The notes under the pieces are model-generated. The model worked only from the letters and a program-made list of their open reading frames with translations, made no database searches and had not been told where the DNA came from. 64,000 nt of DNA from Agrobacterium tumefaciens (GTDB lineage Bacteria > Pseudomonadota > Alphaproteobacteria > Rhizobiales > Rhizobiaceae), in NCBI GenBank assembly GCA_025559845.1, contig CP048469.1:2636001-2700000 (forward strand), written 5' to 3'. This document shows, piece by piece, positions 53,187 through 64,000 of this stretch. Positions within the stretch are counted from its first letter, which is position 1. Each line of letters opens with the position of its first letter. The position numbers and the translations under genes are program-made.

Positions 53187-54958
53187 CCAAAGCCGATACA
53201 ACCGTCGCGATCGAGAACCTCCGAAAGACCTTCAAGGGTCCAGACGGCGGGCCGGTCGTCGCCGTCGACGGTATATCGATGACAATGCGCCCAGGCGAAC
53301 TCACAGCACTCGTCGGCCCAGATGGAGCCGGAAAGACGACCCTGATGCGGATGATTGCCGGTCTGCTCCAACCAGATTCAGGGTCACTCGCTGTTTTGGG
53401 CATGGATGTCGTCGCCACGCCGCAGGCTGTGCAGGATCGCATCAGCTACATGCCACAGCGGTTCGGCCTCTATGAAGACCTGAGCGTCCAGGAAAATCTT
53501 GATCTCTACGCCGACCTGCATGGCGTGCCGCAGCAGGAACGTCGGGACCGCTTTGCCCGCATGCTCGCGATGACGGATATGGCGCGGTTTACCAATCGAC
53601 CGGCTGGCAAGCTGTCCGGGGGGATGAAACAGAAGTTGGGGCTCGCCTGCACCCTCGTGCGCGCACCGGATCTTCTGCTGCTTGACGAACCGAGTGTCGG
53701 CGTCGATCCGTTATCACGCCGCGATCTCTGGGAAATCGTCCAGCAACTTGTCGATGACCAACAACTCAGCGTCATTGTCAGCACGGCTTACATGGACGAG
53801 GCAGAGCGCTGCGCTCAGGTGTTTGTCATGAACAATGGGCGGCTTTTGGCCAACGGAACACCTGAGCAACTTAAACAGCGCGCAGAAGGGCTGACCTTCA
53901 TCGCAACGCCGCCTGCGGGCGAACCAGCTCGCGAGCTTCAGGCACATCTGATCGATGCCAAGGACGTCATCGTCGATGCAGTCCCGAAGGGTGGCAATGT
54001 CCGTTTCATTCTTCAGCCACAAGCCGATCAAGCCCTGACCGATCGACTTCTGAAAGACCTGGATGTCGCGCCGTGCCCCGAAGAACTGGAAGATGCCTTC
54101 ATGATGCTTTTGCAGCAGGAAGCGCATGGCGCAACGCCCGCTACGGAGGCTTCCGACCAGCACGCGGCTCGATCGCCGTTACGGGCAGAAAACGACGAGA
54201 AGCCGGTCATCGTTGTTCGTGATCTGGTCCGGAAGTTCGGTGATTTTATGGCTGTGGCCAGCACCTCCTTCGATGTAGCTCGCGGAGAAATATTCGGCCT
54301 GTTAGGGCCAAACGGCGCAGGCAAGACGACAACCTTCCGTATGCTGTGCGGTCTGCTCCCCGCCACCAGCGGCCATCTGGAAGTCGCAGGACACAACTTA
54401 CGAACTGCGCGCGCAGAGGCACGAGGACGCATTGGCTACGTTTCCCAGAAATTTGCGCTTTACGGCAACCTGACGGTTCAGGAAAACCTGGAATTCTTTG
54501 GCGGTGCTTACGGTTTGCGAGGCAAAAAACTGCGCGAACGTGTCGATGCGGCTCTGGAACAATTCACGCTCAGCCCTTCCGCGCAAAGCGGTCTTCTTCC
54601 CACCGGTTACAAGCAGCGTCTGGCCATGGCGACCAGCCTCCTGCACCAACCGGACATCCTGTTTCTGGATGAACCCACGAGCGACATCGACCCGCTTGCA
54701 AGGCGCGCCTTCTGGCGCACCATCACAACGCTGGCGAGACGGGGTGTGACGATCATCGTCACCACCCATTTCATGGAAGAGGCCGAATATTGCGATCGCA
54801 TCGCCATTCAGGATGCCGGCCATCTCCTTGCGCTCGGAACACCTAAGGCGGTGCGCGAACAGGCCGGTGAGGCCGGCGCTACGGATATGAACAGCGCCTT
54901 CATTGCCATCGTCGAGCAAGGACGCGCCGAACGAGACGCAAAAGAGGCTGCCGCATGA
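53183..54958 (+). CDS. tandem ABC ATPase, YbhF-like
   Basis: 591 residues with two ATPase domains in one chain. Domain 1: Walker A GPDGAGKTTLMRM, signature LSGGMKQKLGLACTL, Walker B LLLLDEPSVGVDP. Domain 2: Walker A GPNGAGKTTTFRM and Walker B ILFLDEPTSDIDP, but its signature reads LLPTGYKQRLAMATSL, lacking the LSGG form, so one composite site may be weak. GTG start overlapping the previous stop. It powers the two downstream permeases. Confidence 0.9.
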   Translation: MTKADTTVAIENLRKTFKGPDGGPVVAVDGISMTMRPGELTALVGPDGAGKTTLMRMIAGLLQPDSGSLAVLGMDVVATPQAVQDRISYMPQRFGLYEDLSVQENLDLYADLHGVPQQERRDRFARMLAMTDMARFTNRPAGKLSGGMKQKLGLACTLVRAPDLLLLDEPSVGVDPLSRRDLWEIVQQLVDDQQLSVIVSTAYMDEAERCAQVFVMNNGRLLANGTPEQLKQRAEGLTFIATPPAGEPARELQAHLIDAKDVIVDAVPKGGNVRFILQPQADQALTDRLLKDLDVAPCPEELEDAFMMLLQQEAHGATPATEASDQHAARSPLRAENDEKPVIVVRDLVRKFGDFMAVASTSFDVARGEIFGLLGPNGAGKTTTFRMLCGLLPATSGHLEVAGHNLRTARAEARGRIGYVSQKFALYGNLTVQENLEFFGGAYGLRGKKLRERVDAALEQFTLSPSAQSGLLPTGYKQRLAMATSLLHQPDILFLDEPTSDIDPLARRAFWRTITTLARRGVTIIVTTHFMEEAEYCDRIAIQDAGHLLALGTPKAVREQAGEAGATDMNSAFIAIVEQGRAERDAKEAAA

Positions 54959-56085
54959 GCGCCTCCGGTTTTACGAGACGTCTGATCGCCCTGACCCGCA
55001 AGGAAATTCGCCAGATGCTGCGCGATCGGAGCAATCTGATTGTTGGGCTGCTGTTGCCGGCAATCCTGATCCTGCTGTTCGGTTACGGCCTTTCTTTCGA
55101 CGTAAAAGATGCGCGCGTAGCCATTGTCCTCGAGGATAGTTCTCCAACGGCCCGTCATGCGGTCGCCGGGCTGCAAGGCTCGCCCTATCTCGCCCCCCGT
55201 TGGAGCAACTCGATGGCCGAGGCCGAGCGCATGATCCGCGCTGGTGAGACCGACGCAATTTTGCGTGTGCCTGGCGAGTTCTCACGCCGCCTCGCCGCCG
55301 GCAACGCTGCGCTCCAGCTTTTGCTCAATGGTGTCGATTCCAACACGGCCTCGGCAATAGAAACCTATGTCACAGCCGCTCTCGCCATTCCGATACAGCA
55401 ACAAAACGACCGCGCCGGCAACAAACCCGCTGGAACAGCAAGCGTCGTCATCACACAGCGCATGTGGTTCAATGAGGTGGGCGAGAGCACCTGGTATCTG
55501 GTGCCGGGATTGATCGTGCTGGTCATGACGTTGATCGGCGCATTTTTGACGTCACTGCTGATCGCAAGGGAATGGGAGCGCGGCACGCTCGAATCCCTGT
55601 TCGTCACTCCAGTCCGACCACTTGAACTGGTTCTTTCCAAACTGGCGCCTTATCTCGTCATTGGAGGTATCGACCTCGTCCTGTGCCTTCTGGCGGCCAA
55701 ATACCTTTTCGAAGTGCCGATGCGCGGCTCTCTCTGGATCATTATCGGCGCATCGATGCTCTATCTGCTGGTATCGCTCAGCCTTGGTCTTCTCATCTCC
55801 GGCACAACACGCAACCAGTTCGCCGCCAGCCAGATGGCGCTGCTCACCAGCTTCATGCCGGCCATGATGCTGTCAGGGTTCGTTTTCGACCTGCGCAACG
55901 TACCCGTGGTGATCCAGATCATCAGCAAGCTTCTCCCGGCCACCCACTTCATGGGTCTCATCAAAACGCTTTTCATGGCTGGTGACTATTGGCCGGACAT
56001 CGTGCGAGACTGCACGATCCTCGCTGTCTATGCGGTGGTCTTGATCGCACTGACACATCGCACTCTCAAGAAAACACTGGAGTGA
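54955..56085 (+). CDS. ABC-2 type permease, YbhS-like
   Basis: 376 residues. An N-terminal membrane segment (NLIVGLLLPAILILLFGYGL) is followed by a large extracytoplasmic domain (about 50-170) and five C-terminal membrane segments containing the ABC-2 motif REWERGTLESLFVTPVRPLEL. It overlaps the ATPase gene by ATGA and pairs with the next permease. Confidence 0.92.
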   Translation: MSASGFTRRLIALTRKEIRQMLRDRSNLIVGLLLPAILILLFGYGLSFDVKDARVAIVLEDSSPTARHAVAGLQGSPYLAPRWSNSMAEAERMIRAGETDAILRVPGEFSRRLAAGNAALQLLLNGVDSNTASAIETYVTAALAIPIQQQNDRAGNKPAGTASVVITQRMWFNEVGESTWYLVPGLIVLVMTLIGAFLTSLLIAREWERGTLESLFVTPVRPLELVLSKLAPYLVIGGIDLVLCLLAAKYLFEVPMRGSLWIIIGASMLYLLVSLSLGLLISGTTRNQFAASQMALLTSFMPAMMLSGFVFDLRNVPVVIQIISKLLPATHFMGLIKTLFMAGDYWPDIVRDCTILAVYAVVLIALTHRTLKKTLE

Positions 56086-56089
56086 GACG

Positions 56090-57202
56090 ATGGATGCGGT
56101 GATCGACTATATCGCGAAAATCGTTTTTCTGTTCCGCAAGGAACTGCTGGCCCTTCTCAAGGACCCATCCAGCCGGGCACTGTTGGCCGCGCCGGCGCTG
56201 ATGCAGGCATTGCTGTTTGGTTATGGCGCAACCTACGATCTCACCCATGTTCCCTATGCCGTTCTGGACCAGAGCCGAGGCAAGGCTTCAACGGAACTGT
56301 TGAGCCGGCTGGACGGGACAGGCGTGTTCGAGCGCGTTGCAACGCTGACATCTTCCAGTGAGATTTCGGATGTCATCAACCGCGGTGACGCTCTGCTGGT
56401 AATTGCCATTCCCTCTGATTTCGAGACACGGCTGGCGGCAAACCGACAGGCTCCCCTTCAGGTCATTCTCGACGGTCGAAACTCGTCCACAGCAAGCCTT
56501 GCCGCCGGCTACGTCTCGTCAATCGTCGCATCCTACAACCAGTCGCTTGGCCAAACGCCGTCCATCACTATTCTGCGGCGCGCCTGGTTCAACCCCAACC
56601 TGGAATCCCGCTGGAACCTGATGCCGGCCCTGATCGCCTCTCTGAGTATGCTGCAAACGCTCATGCTGGCGGCACTGTCCGTCGCTCGCGAAAGGGAACA
56701 GGGCACATTTGACCAGTTGCTGGTCACCCCATTGACCCCACTGCAAATCCTGATCGGTAAGGCACTGCCATCTATTCTCGTCGGTCTCATGCAGTCGACG
56801 ATCATCTTCCTGATCATTCTCTTATGGTTCGAGATACCGATGAACGGATCGGTCTGGCTGCTTTATCTGGGGCTGGTCGGTTTTACGACGGCGTCGGTTG
56901 GCATAGGCTTATCCATCTCTGCGGTATCGCTGACCATGCAACAGGCCATGCTCTACACGTTCATGTTGGTCATGCCGCTGACCCTGCTCTCCGGTCTGCT
57001 CACACCCATCCGCAACATGCCGATCATCCTGCAGATAGTCACATACGCCAACCCGCTCCGTTTCGGCATCGATCTGGTCCGGCGCGTTTATCTGGAAGGT
57101 GCCGGGCTTGGCGATATCGCCTTCAACTTCGTCCCGTTGCTGGCAATCGCCATTGTGACGTTGCCGCTCGCGGCATGGCTGTTCAGAAATCGGCTGGGCT
57201 GA
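56090..57202 (+). CDS. ABC-2 type permease, YbhR-like
   Basis: 370 residues with the same layout as its neighbour: one N-terminal segment (RALLAAPALMQALLFGYG), an external domain, and a C-terminal bundle with REREQGTFDQLLVTPLTPLQI. Starts 4 bp after the first permease. With YbhG/F/S-like proteins it completes a putative multidrug or Na+ efflux pump. Confidence 0.92.
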   Translation: MDAVIDYIAKIVFLFRKELLALLKDPSSRALLAAPALMQALLFGYGATYDLTHVPYAVLDQSRGKASTELLSRLDGTGVFERVATLTSSSEISDVINRGDALLVIAIPSDFETRLAANRQAPLQVILDGRNSSTASLAAGYVSSIVASYNQSLGQTPSITILRRAWFNPNLESRWNLMPALIASLSMLQTLMLAALSVAREREQGTFDQLLVTPLTPLQILIGKALPSILVGLMQSTIIFLIILLWFEIPMNGSVWLLYLGLVGFTTASVGIGLSISAVSLTMQQAMLYTFMLVMPLTLLSGLLTPIRNMPIILQIVTYANPLRFGIDLVRRVYLEGAGLGDIAFNFVPLLAIAIVTLPLAAWLFRNRLG

Positions 57203-57323
57203 CAAACACGTCACACCGACATTTCTTCCTTATATTTTTTTTACGTCGAGAGCCTCGATCCGCAATCGAAACTCTATGCCGATCGGCGCTACCCAAGCTG
57301 CAAACAACCTGCAGCCGCATTGA

Positions 57324-57746
57324 ATGCACAACGACTTGTTCGACACCGCCACACTTCGCCACCGCCTGCTGAACGGATCGCAGCTCCGTGAGGAGCATGT
57401 GTGGTGCCTGGCAAAACAGGCTTTTCCTGCGCTTTGTTCAGACAAAACCGTAGCAGCCGTGCGCTTTCAATCGTTCCTGCGTGCAAACGCGCTTCTCGAT
57501 GCAATGGTTCTGGCCATCTCGACGCTCTCTCCGCCCATATGTCTCGACCATATGCGACGAACGGGAAGCGACTGGTTTTGTTCGGCATCGACCGATGTCG
57601 AAGGCCACGCGGCAAAAGCAACCGGGAAGCACAGGGATATGGCGGCTGCCATGTTCATTGCCCTTCTGGATATTTTCGAACGCCGAAACGGTGGCCAGTC
57701 CAAGCGCAAGACAAGACTAATCGCAAACGAAGACAAGGATGAATAG
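57324..57746 (+). CDS. hypothetical protein (140 aa)
   Basis: 140 residues, no signal peptide. A helical middle (FQSFLRANALLDAMVLAIST) and a Cys-containing segment (ICLDHMRRTG, WFCSAS) are visible, with a basic-acidic tail (SKRKTRLIANEDKDE). Its stop overlaps the DHDPS-like start by 8 nt, suggesting coupling. No clear ribosome site and no family recognised, so it is a moderate-confidence gene. Confidence 0.5.
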   Translation: MHNDLFDTATLRHRLLNGSQLREEHVWCLAKQAFPALCSDKTVAAVRFQSFLRANALLDAMVLAISTLSPPICLDHMRRTGSDWFCSASTDVEGHAAKATGKHRDMAAAMFIALLDIFERRNGGQSKRKTRLIANEDKDE

Positions 57747-58722
57747 CGTGCGGGAAAGTTCCCATTACAGACGTCGATTAGCTGTTACGATGACCGCGCT
57801 GGTAACACCGTTTCGTGGACATAGTGTCGATTACGCCGCCTTTGACCACCTGGTGGAGTGGCAGATTGATCAGGGCATCGAAGGCCTCGTCCTCAATAGC
57901 CTGACAGCAGAAGCACCGACTTTGACGGAAACGGAACGCCGCAGTTTGATAAGCCGTTGCGTGCATATCAGCAAAGGCAAGATTCCCATTGTGGTCGCAA
58001 CCGGGACGAACAGCACAGCCACCACCTGTGACAGAACCCGCGAGGCCGAACATCTCGACGCCGACGCCGTTCTAATAGTCCAGCCATATTATAATCGCCC
58101 GGCCCAGAAAGGCATCATTCACCACTTCGAAGAAGTGGCGAAGCGAACCGCGATGCCGATCCTCGTTCAGAACGATCCAGGTCATGCGGCAGTGGACATG
58201 AGTTTGGATACCATTCATCGCCTGTCGCAAATACCGAGTGTGATTGGCGTCGTTGACGACACCGCCGACTTTGGCCGCATCATCGCACAGCGCGGCTGCA
58301 TCGATCCCGAAGTCCTGAGTTTTTGCAGCAACGACGCCGCAACGGTCAGTCTTCTGGCCCAAACCCACGGATCGATATCGAGCGTCGCGAACCTCTGCCC
58401 ATCGCTGGTTTTGGACCTGCATCGCGCGATCCGCGACGGTGACCTGCAGCAGGCATGCGAGATCGATGAAAAATTGCGTCCCTTGATAAAAGCGGTCTCG
58501 CAGGAAAGTACTCCGGCCGGATTGAAACAGGCTCTGTCCCGCTTGCGCGGTATTGATGCCTCAGTCCGACTTCCGCTGACAAACATTTCGGACGAGACGG
58601 CGCAGTCGATCTTTCAGGCGCTGAAGACACTGCGAAGCGAATGCCATAACTGCGGAAGATCGGACTTGGTTATCGAGGCAAAAACCGCACGCCAAATGGC
58701 CAATGGCAAGTTGTCTTTATGA
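57739..58722 (+). CDS. DHDPS/NAL-family protein lacking the catalytic lysine
   Basis: 327-residue (beta/alpha)8 protein of the dihydrodipicolinate synthase family: MTALVTPFRGHSVDYAAFDH, VATGTNSTATT and VQPYYNRPAQKGIIHHFEEV are typical. The Schiff-base Lys expected in the I-G-[IV]-K motif is V172 (VIGVVDDTAD), the active-site Tyr of the LYNVP motif is absent (ILVQNDP), and the TTGE loop reads LTAE. So it is unlikely to be a normal DapA or NanA. Role unknown; it overlaps a hypothetical gene and a small membrane protein gene. Confidence 0.85.
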   Translation: MNSVRESSHYRRRLAVTMTALVTPFRGHSVDYAAFDHLVEWQIDQGIEGLVLNSLTAEAPTLTETERRSLISRCVHISKGKIPIVVATGTNSTATTCDRTREAEHLDADAVLIVQPYYNRPAQKGIIHHFEEVAKRTAMPILVQNDPGHAAVDMSLDTIHRLSQIPSVIGVVDDTADFGRIIAQRGCIDPEVLSFCSNDAATVSLLAQTHGSISSVANLCPSLVLDLHRAIRDGDLQQACEIDEKLRPLIKAVSQESTPAGLKQALSRLRGIDASVRLPLTNISDETAQSIFQALKTLRSECHNCGRSDLVIEAKTARQMANGKLSL

Positions 58723-58832
58723 AAAGATTATCTGGCGCACTTCTCTCCCCAATCGAAAACTTATGCGCCGATCCATATCGTTCATTGGCGCAGGGAAGCC
58801 AAATGGCTGCCTGTTTCAAGGAGTGTTCACAG

Positions 58833-59030
58833 ATGCATGGACGTTTTGGATTGTATTATCGGATGCAGAGCGAATTGCGCAGACGGGAGGCCACAGAAAC
58901 CTTGGCCAAAAAACGCGAGCCAATGAAGAAGCAACCTGCACCATCGGATTTCTTCATGCTGGTCAGGCTCATGGCTGTCGTAGGCGGCCTTTTGTTTGCC
59001 GTCTCGGTCGTCATGAACGCCATCCAATAA
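58833..59030 (+). CDS. small membrane protein (about 65 aa)
   Basis: Starts at the ATG with AAGGAG 9 nt upstream; a longer version from 58719 (103 aa) would overlap the DHDPS-like stop by ATGA and cannot be excluded. A basic N-terminus (SELRRREATETLAKKREP) and one C-terminal membrane segment (LMAVVGGLLFAVSVVM) are visible. No family recognised. Confidence 0.6.
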   Translation: MHGRFGLYYRMQSELRRREATETLAKKREPMKKQPAPSDFFMLVRLMAVVGGLLFAVSVVMNAIQ

Positions 59031-59080
59031 CCTCAGACAACCGAAAATCCTGAAAAACACTAATCACCGGAGTAAAAAGG

Positions 59081-59383
59081 ATGCACGAGAAGCTCGTCGA
59101 ACCGCCCCCTTCGACCAATGCCAGGTTCACCATCGGCCAAAATGAAAATGGCTGGTGGCTGGTCTGCGACAGGCTAGGCCTCGTCGGAGGACTGTTTATC
59201 GATAGAGCATCGGCCGTGCGCTTTGCGAAAGACGAAAGCGACGGCCATCCCGAACAGGTCGGCTGCCTGCCGGAACGGCAGGGCCTGAAGCTGAAAGACG
59301 TTTTCCGCAGCAGAAATTCCCAGCGCTTTTCGTTCGGGAGCCTGCCCCGCAGCATCAAACCACATATGCGGCGGGTGTCATAA
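59081..59383 (+). CDS. hypothetical protein (100 aa)
   Basis: 100 residues, soluble. A beta-rich core (RFTIGQNENGWWLVCDRLGL, GGLFIDRASAVRFAKDES) resembles small DUF2188-like folds only loosely. Purine-rich GGAGTAAAAAGG precedes the ATG. A strong terminator follows 11 bp after the stop. Function unknown. Confidence 0.65.
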   Translation: MHEKLVEPPPSTNARFTIGQNENGWWLVCDRLGLVGGLFIDRASAVRFAKDESDGHPEQVGCLPERQGLKLKDVFRSRNSQRFSFGSLPRSIKPHMRRVS

Positions 59384-59394
59384 CAGGCTTCCAG

Positions 59395-59442
59395 ACCGCC
59401 CTGTCGCTTTTCTTTCACCCGCAAGTCGACAGGGCGGTTTTT
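59395..59442 (+). terminator. Rho-independent terminator after the 100-aa gene
   Basis: A perfect 12-bp inverted repeat (ACCGCCCTGTCG at 59395-59406, CGACAGGGCGGT at 59427-59438) is followed by TTTTT. Good plus-strand terminator for the DHDPS-like/small-gene transcript. Confidence 0.85.
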
Positions 59443-59460
59443 CTAGGGACACAAACGAAA

Positions 59461-59598
59461 ATGAACCGCGAACAACGAACCAAAGCCGCACGCGTGGTGC
59501 GGATGCGCGCATTCTTTGAACTATCGATGCTGTTCCTCATAACTATCGGAGCCATCTCACTCACCGTCGCGCCATCAATCTATCCGCATCTGCCTTAG
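59461..59598 (+). CDS. small membrane protein (45 aa)
   Basis: 45 codons from ATG 59461 to TAG 59596-59598, with AGGGAC 13 nt upstream. A basic N-terminus (NREQRTKAARVVRMR) precedes one membrane segment (LSMLFLITIGAISLTVAPSI). The basic-then-hydrophobic design favours a real small protein, but there is no homology evidence. Confidence 0.5.
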   Translation: MNREQRTKAARVVRMRAFFELSMLFLITIGAISLTVAPSIYPHLP

Positions 59599-59682
59599 GT
59601 GCATCCGAGTTAAACGTGAACGTTGCAGCACGACGAAGCTTAGGCGGGAATACGTCGTGCAAGAAAGCTGATTGAGAACGAA

Positions 59683-60036
59683 ATGACCGCTGCAGACCTT
59701 TATGCCTATCGGGTCGAGACGATTGAAATTACTTGGGATAACCTGACGTCGTGCGACGACTATCGTAAGAAGCTGGCAATTGCCTATTCTGCAGAGGAAG
59801 ACCGCCCGACGCGAGAAGAGCGTCTTTCCGCTTTGGTAAAGTTTGAGTCATTTTTCAAATCGGCACTTGAAGCTGCCCGACGCGTCGGTTCGGAAGGAAA
59901 CTTCCTGGTCGATCCACACATAGGCTTTCTCCCCGGCAACGCCCGCATGTGCGCCTATCTCGTCTGGAGGGACGACGACCACGGCAGCACGTTTATCGTA
60001 TCGCCAATCGAAATGCGCTGGCTCACCAGCCACTGA
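59683..60036 (+). CDS. hypothetical protein (117 aa)
   Basis: 117 residues, soluble, no signal. A helical N-terminal half (TREERLSALVKFESFFKSAL) and a beta-rich C-terminal half (ARMCAYLVWRDDDHGSTFIV) are visible. No family recognised. Single gene between the small membrane protein gene and the long gap before the rRNA operon. Confidence 0.6.
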   Translation: MTAADLYAYRVETIEITWDNLTSCDDYRKKLAIAYSAEEDRPTREERLSALVKFESFFKSALEAARRVGSEGNFLVDPHIGFLPGNARMCAYLVWRDDDHGSTFIVSPIEMRWLTSH

Positions 60037-60641
<605 letters not shown>

Positions 60642-60650
60642 TTATCTAGG

Positions 60651-60803
60651 CGACGCTTGCGTCGTCCGAACCAGCGCAAATCCAGAGGATTTGTCGCGAC
60701 AGAGCAAACACGATGTGTTTGCGTCCTCCGATTTTTGCCGACGGCAAAATATCGTAATGACTTTGCCTTTGGCGAAGTCTCATTCAGCAGATTTGTCTGC
60801 TGA
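60651..60803. repeat. array of six short hairpins between tRNA-fMet and the rRNA terminator
   Basis: Six non-identical palindromes follow one another: 60651-60664 (CGACGC/GCGTCG), 60677-60693 (CAAATCC/GGATTTG), 60704-60722 (GCAAACAC/GTGTTTGC), 60733-60749 (TTTTGCC/GGCAAAA), 60759-60779 (GACTTTGCC/GGCGAAGTC, one mismatch) and 60784-60803 (TCAGCAGA/TCTGCTGA). Stems are 6-9 bp with loops of 2-4 nt. They share no sequence but share geometry. No protein can be read. Function unknown. Confidence 0.75.
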
Positions 60804-60820
60804 GAAGCTGATATTATAAC

Positions 60821-60844
60821 AAAAAAGGCCGCGATGTGCGGCCT
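60821..60844 (-). terminator. Rho-independent terminator downstream of 5S rRNA
   Basis: On the minus strand AGGCCGC-ACATC-GCGGCCT is followed by TTTTTT, about 58 nt after the 5S 3' end. Probable end of the rRNA transcript, implying that tRNA-fMet is reached by read-through or has its own promoter (a TATAAT lies at 60813-60818 on the minus strand, without an evident -35). Confidence 0.75.
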
Positions 60845-60901
60845 CTGTTATGGGCTTGAGGCCCTCATGTGATGAGAAGATTTGAATGTTGCGTTTTGCA
60901 G

Positions 60902-61018
60902 ACCTGGCAGCGACCTACTCTCCCGCGTCTTAAGACGAAGTACCATTGGCGCTGGGGCGTTTCACGGCCGTGTTCGGAAAGGGAACGGGTGCAGCCGCCC
61001 CGCGATAACCACCAGGTC
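60902..61018 (-). rRNA. rrf: 5S ribosomal RNA
   Basis: About 117 nt. The minus strand begins GACCTGGTGGTTATCGCGGG and ends GTAGGTCGCTGCCAGG, whose ends pair as the 5S helix I. The conserved loop CCCGTTCCCTTTCCGAACAC is visible. Ends are estimated to within a few bases. Confidence 0.93.
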
Positions 61019-61110
61019 GGCAAAACGCAACAAGCGTTGTTTTTCGAGAAGCTGGGAAGCGATTGCTTCGTTTGATTTGAACACGTCAATTCATCGTTGA
61101 TGAACATGAA

Positions 61111-61122
61111 CAATGAGAACGA
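61111..61122 (-). other. half of the 23S rRNA processing stem
   Basis: CAATGAGAACGA here is the exact complement of TCGTTCTCATTG at 63915-63926, on the other side of the 23S gene. In the rRNA precursor the two would pair into the long-range stem cut by RNase III, so they bracket the mature 23S ends. Confidence 0.75.
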
Positions 61123-63914
<2,792 letters not shown>

Positions 63915-63926
63915 TCGTTCTCATTG

Positions 63927-64000
63927 TCTATGCTCACCACATAGTCGCCATAAGCGACAGACCCGGTTACCTTTTACAACCAGGTCATTCATTGATGACA
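63927..64000 (-). other. internal transcribed spacer upstream of 23S (partial)
   Basis: The last 74 bases precede the 23S gene on the minus strand and belong to the 16S-23S spacer. No tRNA is visible in the part present. Confidence 0.7.

Noticed and set aside
60813..60818. TATAAT on the minus strand as a tRNA-fMet promoter
   Set aside because: No matching -35 at the right distance; mentioned only as a possibility.

Overview
The window is alphaproteobacterial chromosome and points strongly to the Agrobacterium (Rhizobiaceae) lineage. It carries lpiA-acvB (lysyl-phosphatidylglycerol synthase and the VirJ-like AcvB) and a telA protelomerase, the hairpin-telomere resolvase of agrobacteria that have a linear replicon. 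The rRNA operon ends in the rhizobial order 23S-5S-tRNA-fMet. No transposase, integrase, prophage or CRISPR array was seen.

Layout. (1) 1-2.3 kb: the tail of a sugar ABC permease, its MalK/UgpC-type ATPase and a PfkB-family kinase. (2) 2.4-13.4 kb: a peptide module made of a DmpA-type aminopeptidase, a D-amino-acid-aminotransferase-like enzyme, a LysR regulator, a D-aminopeptidase-like serine hydrolase, a complete Dpp/Opp-type ABC importer and an M19 dipeptidase. The enzyme set suggests uptake and breakdown of peptides containing D-amino acids, for example from peptidoglycan. (3) 13.4-18.0 kb: a small membrane protein, then lpiA-acvB. (4) 18.0-49.4 kb: the main point of interest, a roughly 31-kb alginate-type polysaccharide locus with a dedicated type I secretion system. 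(5) 49.9-51.3 kb: telA. (6) 51.3-57.2 kb: a CecR-YbhGFSR-like efflux operon. (7) 57.3-60.0 kb: a DHDPS-family protein lacking the Schiff-base lysine, plus several small unknown genes. (8) 60.5-64.0 kb: the 3' end of an rRNA operon on the minus strand (23S, 5S, terminator, an array of six small hairpins, tRNA-fMet).

The alginate-type locus reads algI-algJ-alg8-alg44-(64-aa gene)-algG-algL-algK-algX-algF-sel1-sel1 on the minus strand, then a second algL on the plus strand, then algD, algA and a T1SS operon (ABC, HlyD, RTX protein) on the minus strand. Diagnostic residues are visible in most members: the Alg8 GT2 motifs, the Alg44 PilZ motifs, the AlgG DPHD motif, two PL5 lyases with the full Asn-His...Arg...Tyr set at the expected spacing, and AlgX/AlgJ SGNH motifs. 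A mannuronate/guluronate polymer is therefore the likely product, under c-di-GMP control.

Departures from the Pseudomonas/Azotobacter scheme: no AlgE porin; AlgG fused to a helical-repeat region of about 690 residues; three Sel1-repeat proteins in place of one AlgK; AlgA lacking the phosphomannose-isomerase metal motif; and a secreted RTX protein with a CE6/SASA-type esterase domain that may deacetylate the exported polymer. The locus lies between acvB and telA, which to my recollection are direct neighbours in A. tumefaciens C58, so it looks like an accessory insertion at a fixed chromosomal site.

Functions are inferred from motifs read by eye and from gene order; no database search was possible.
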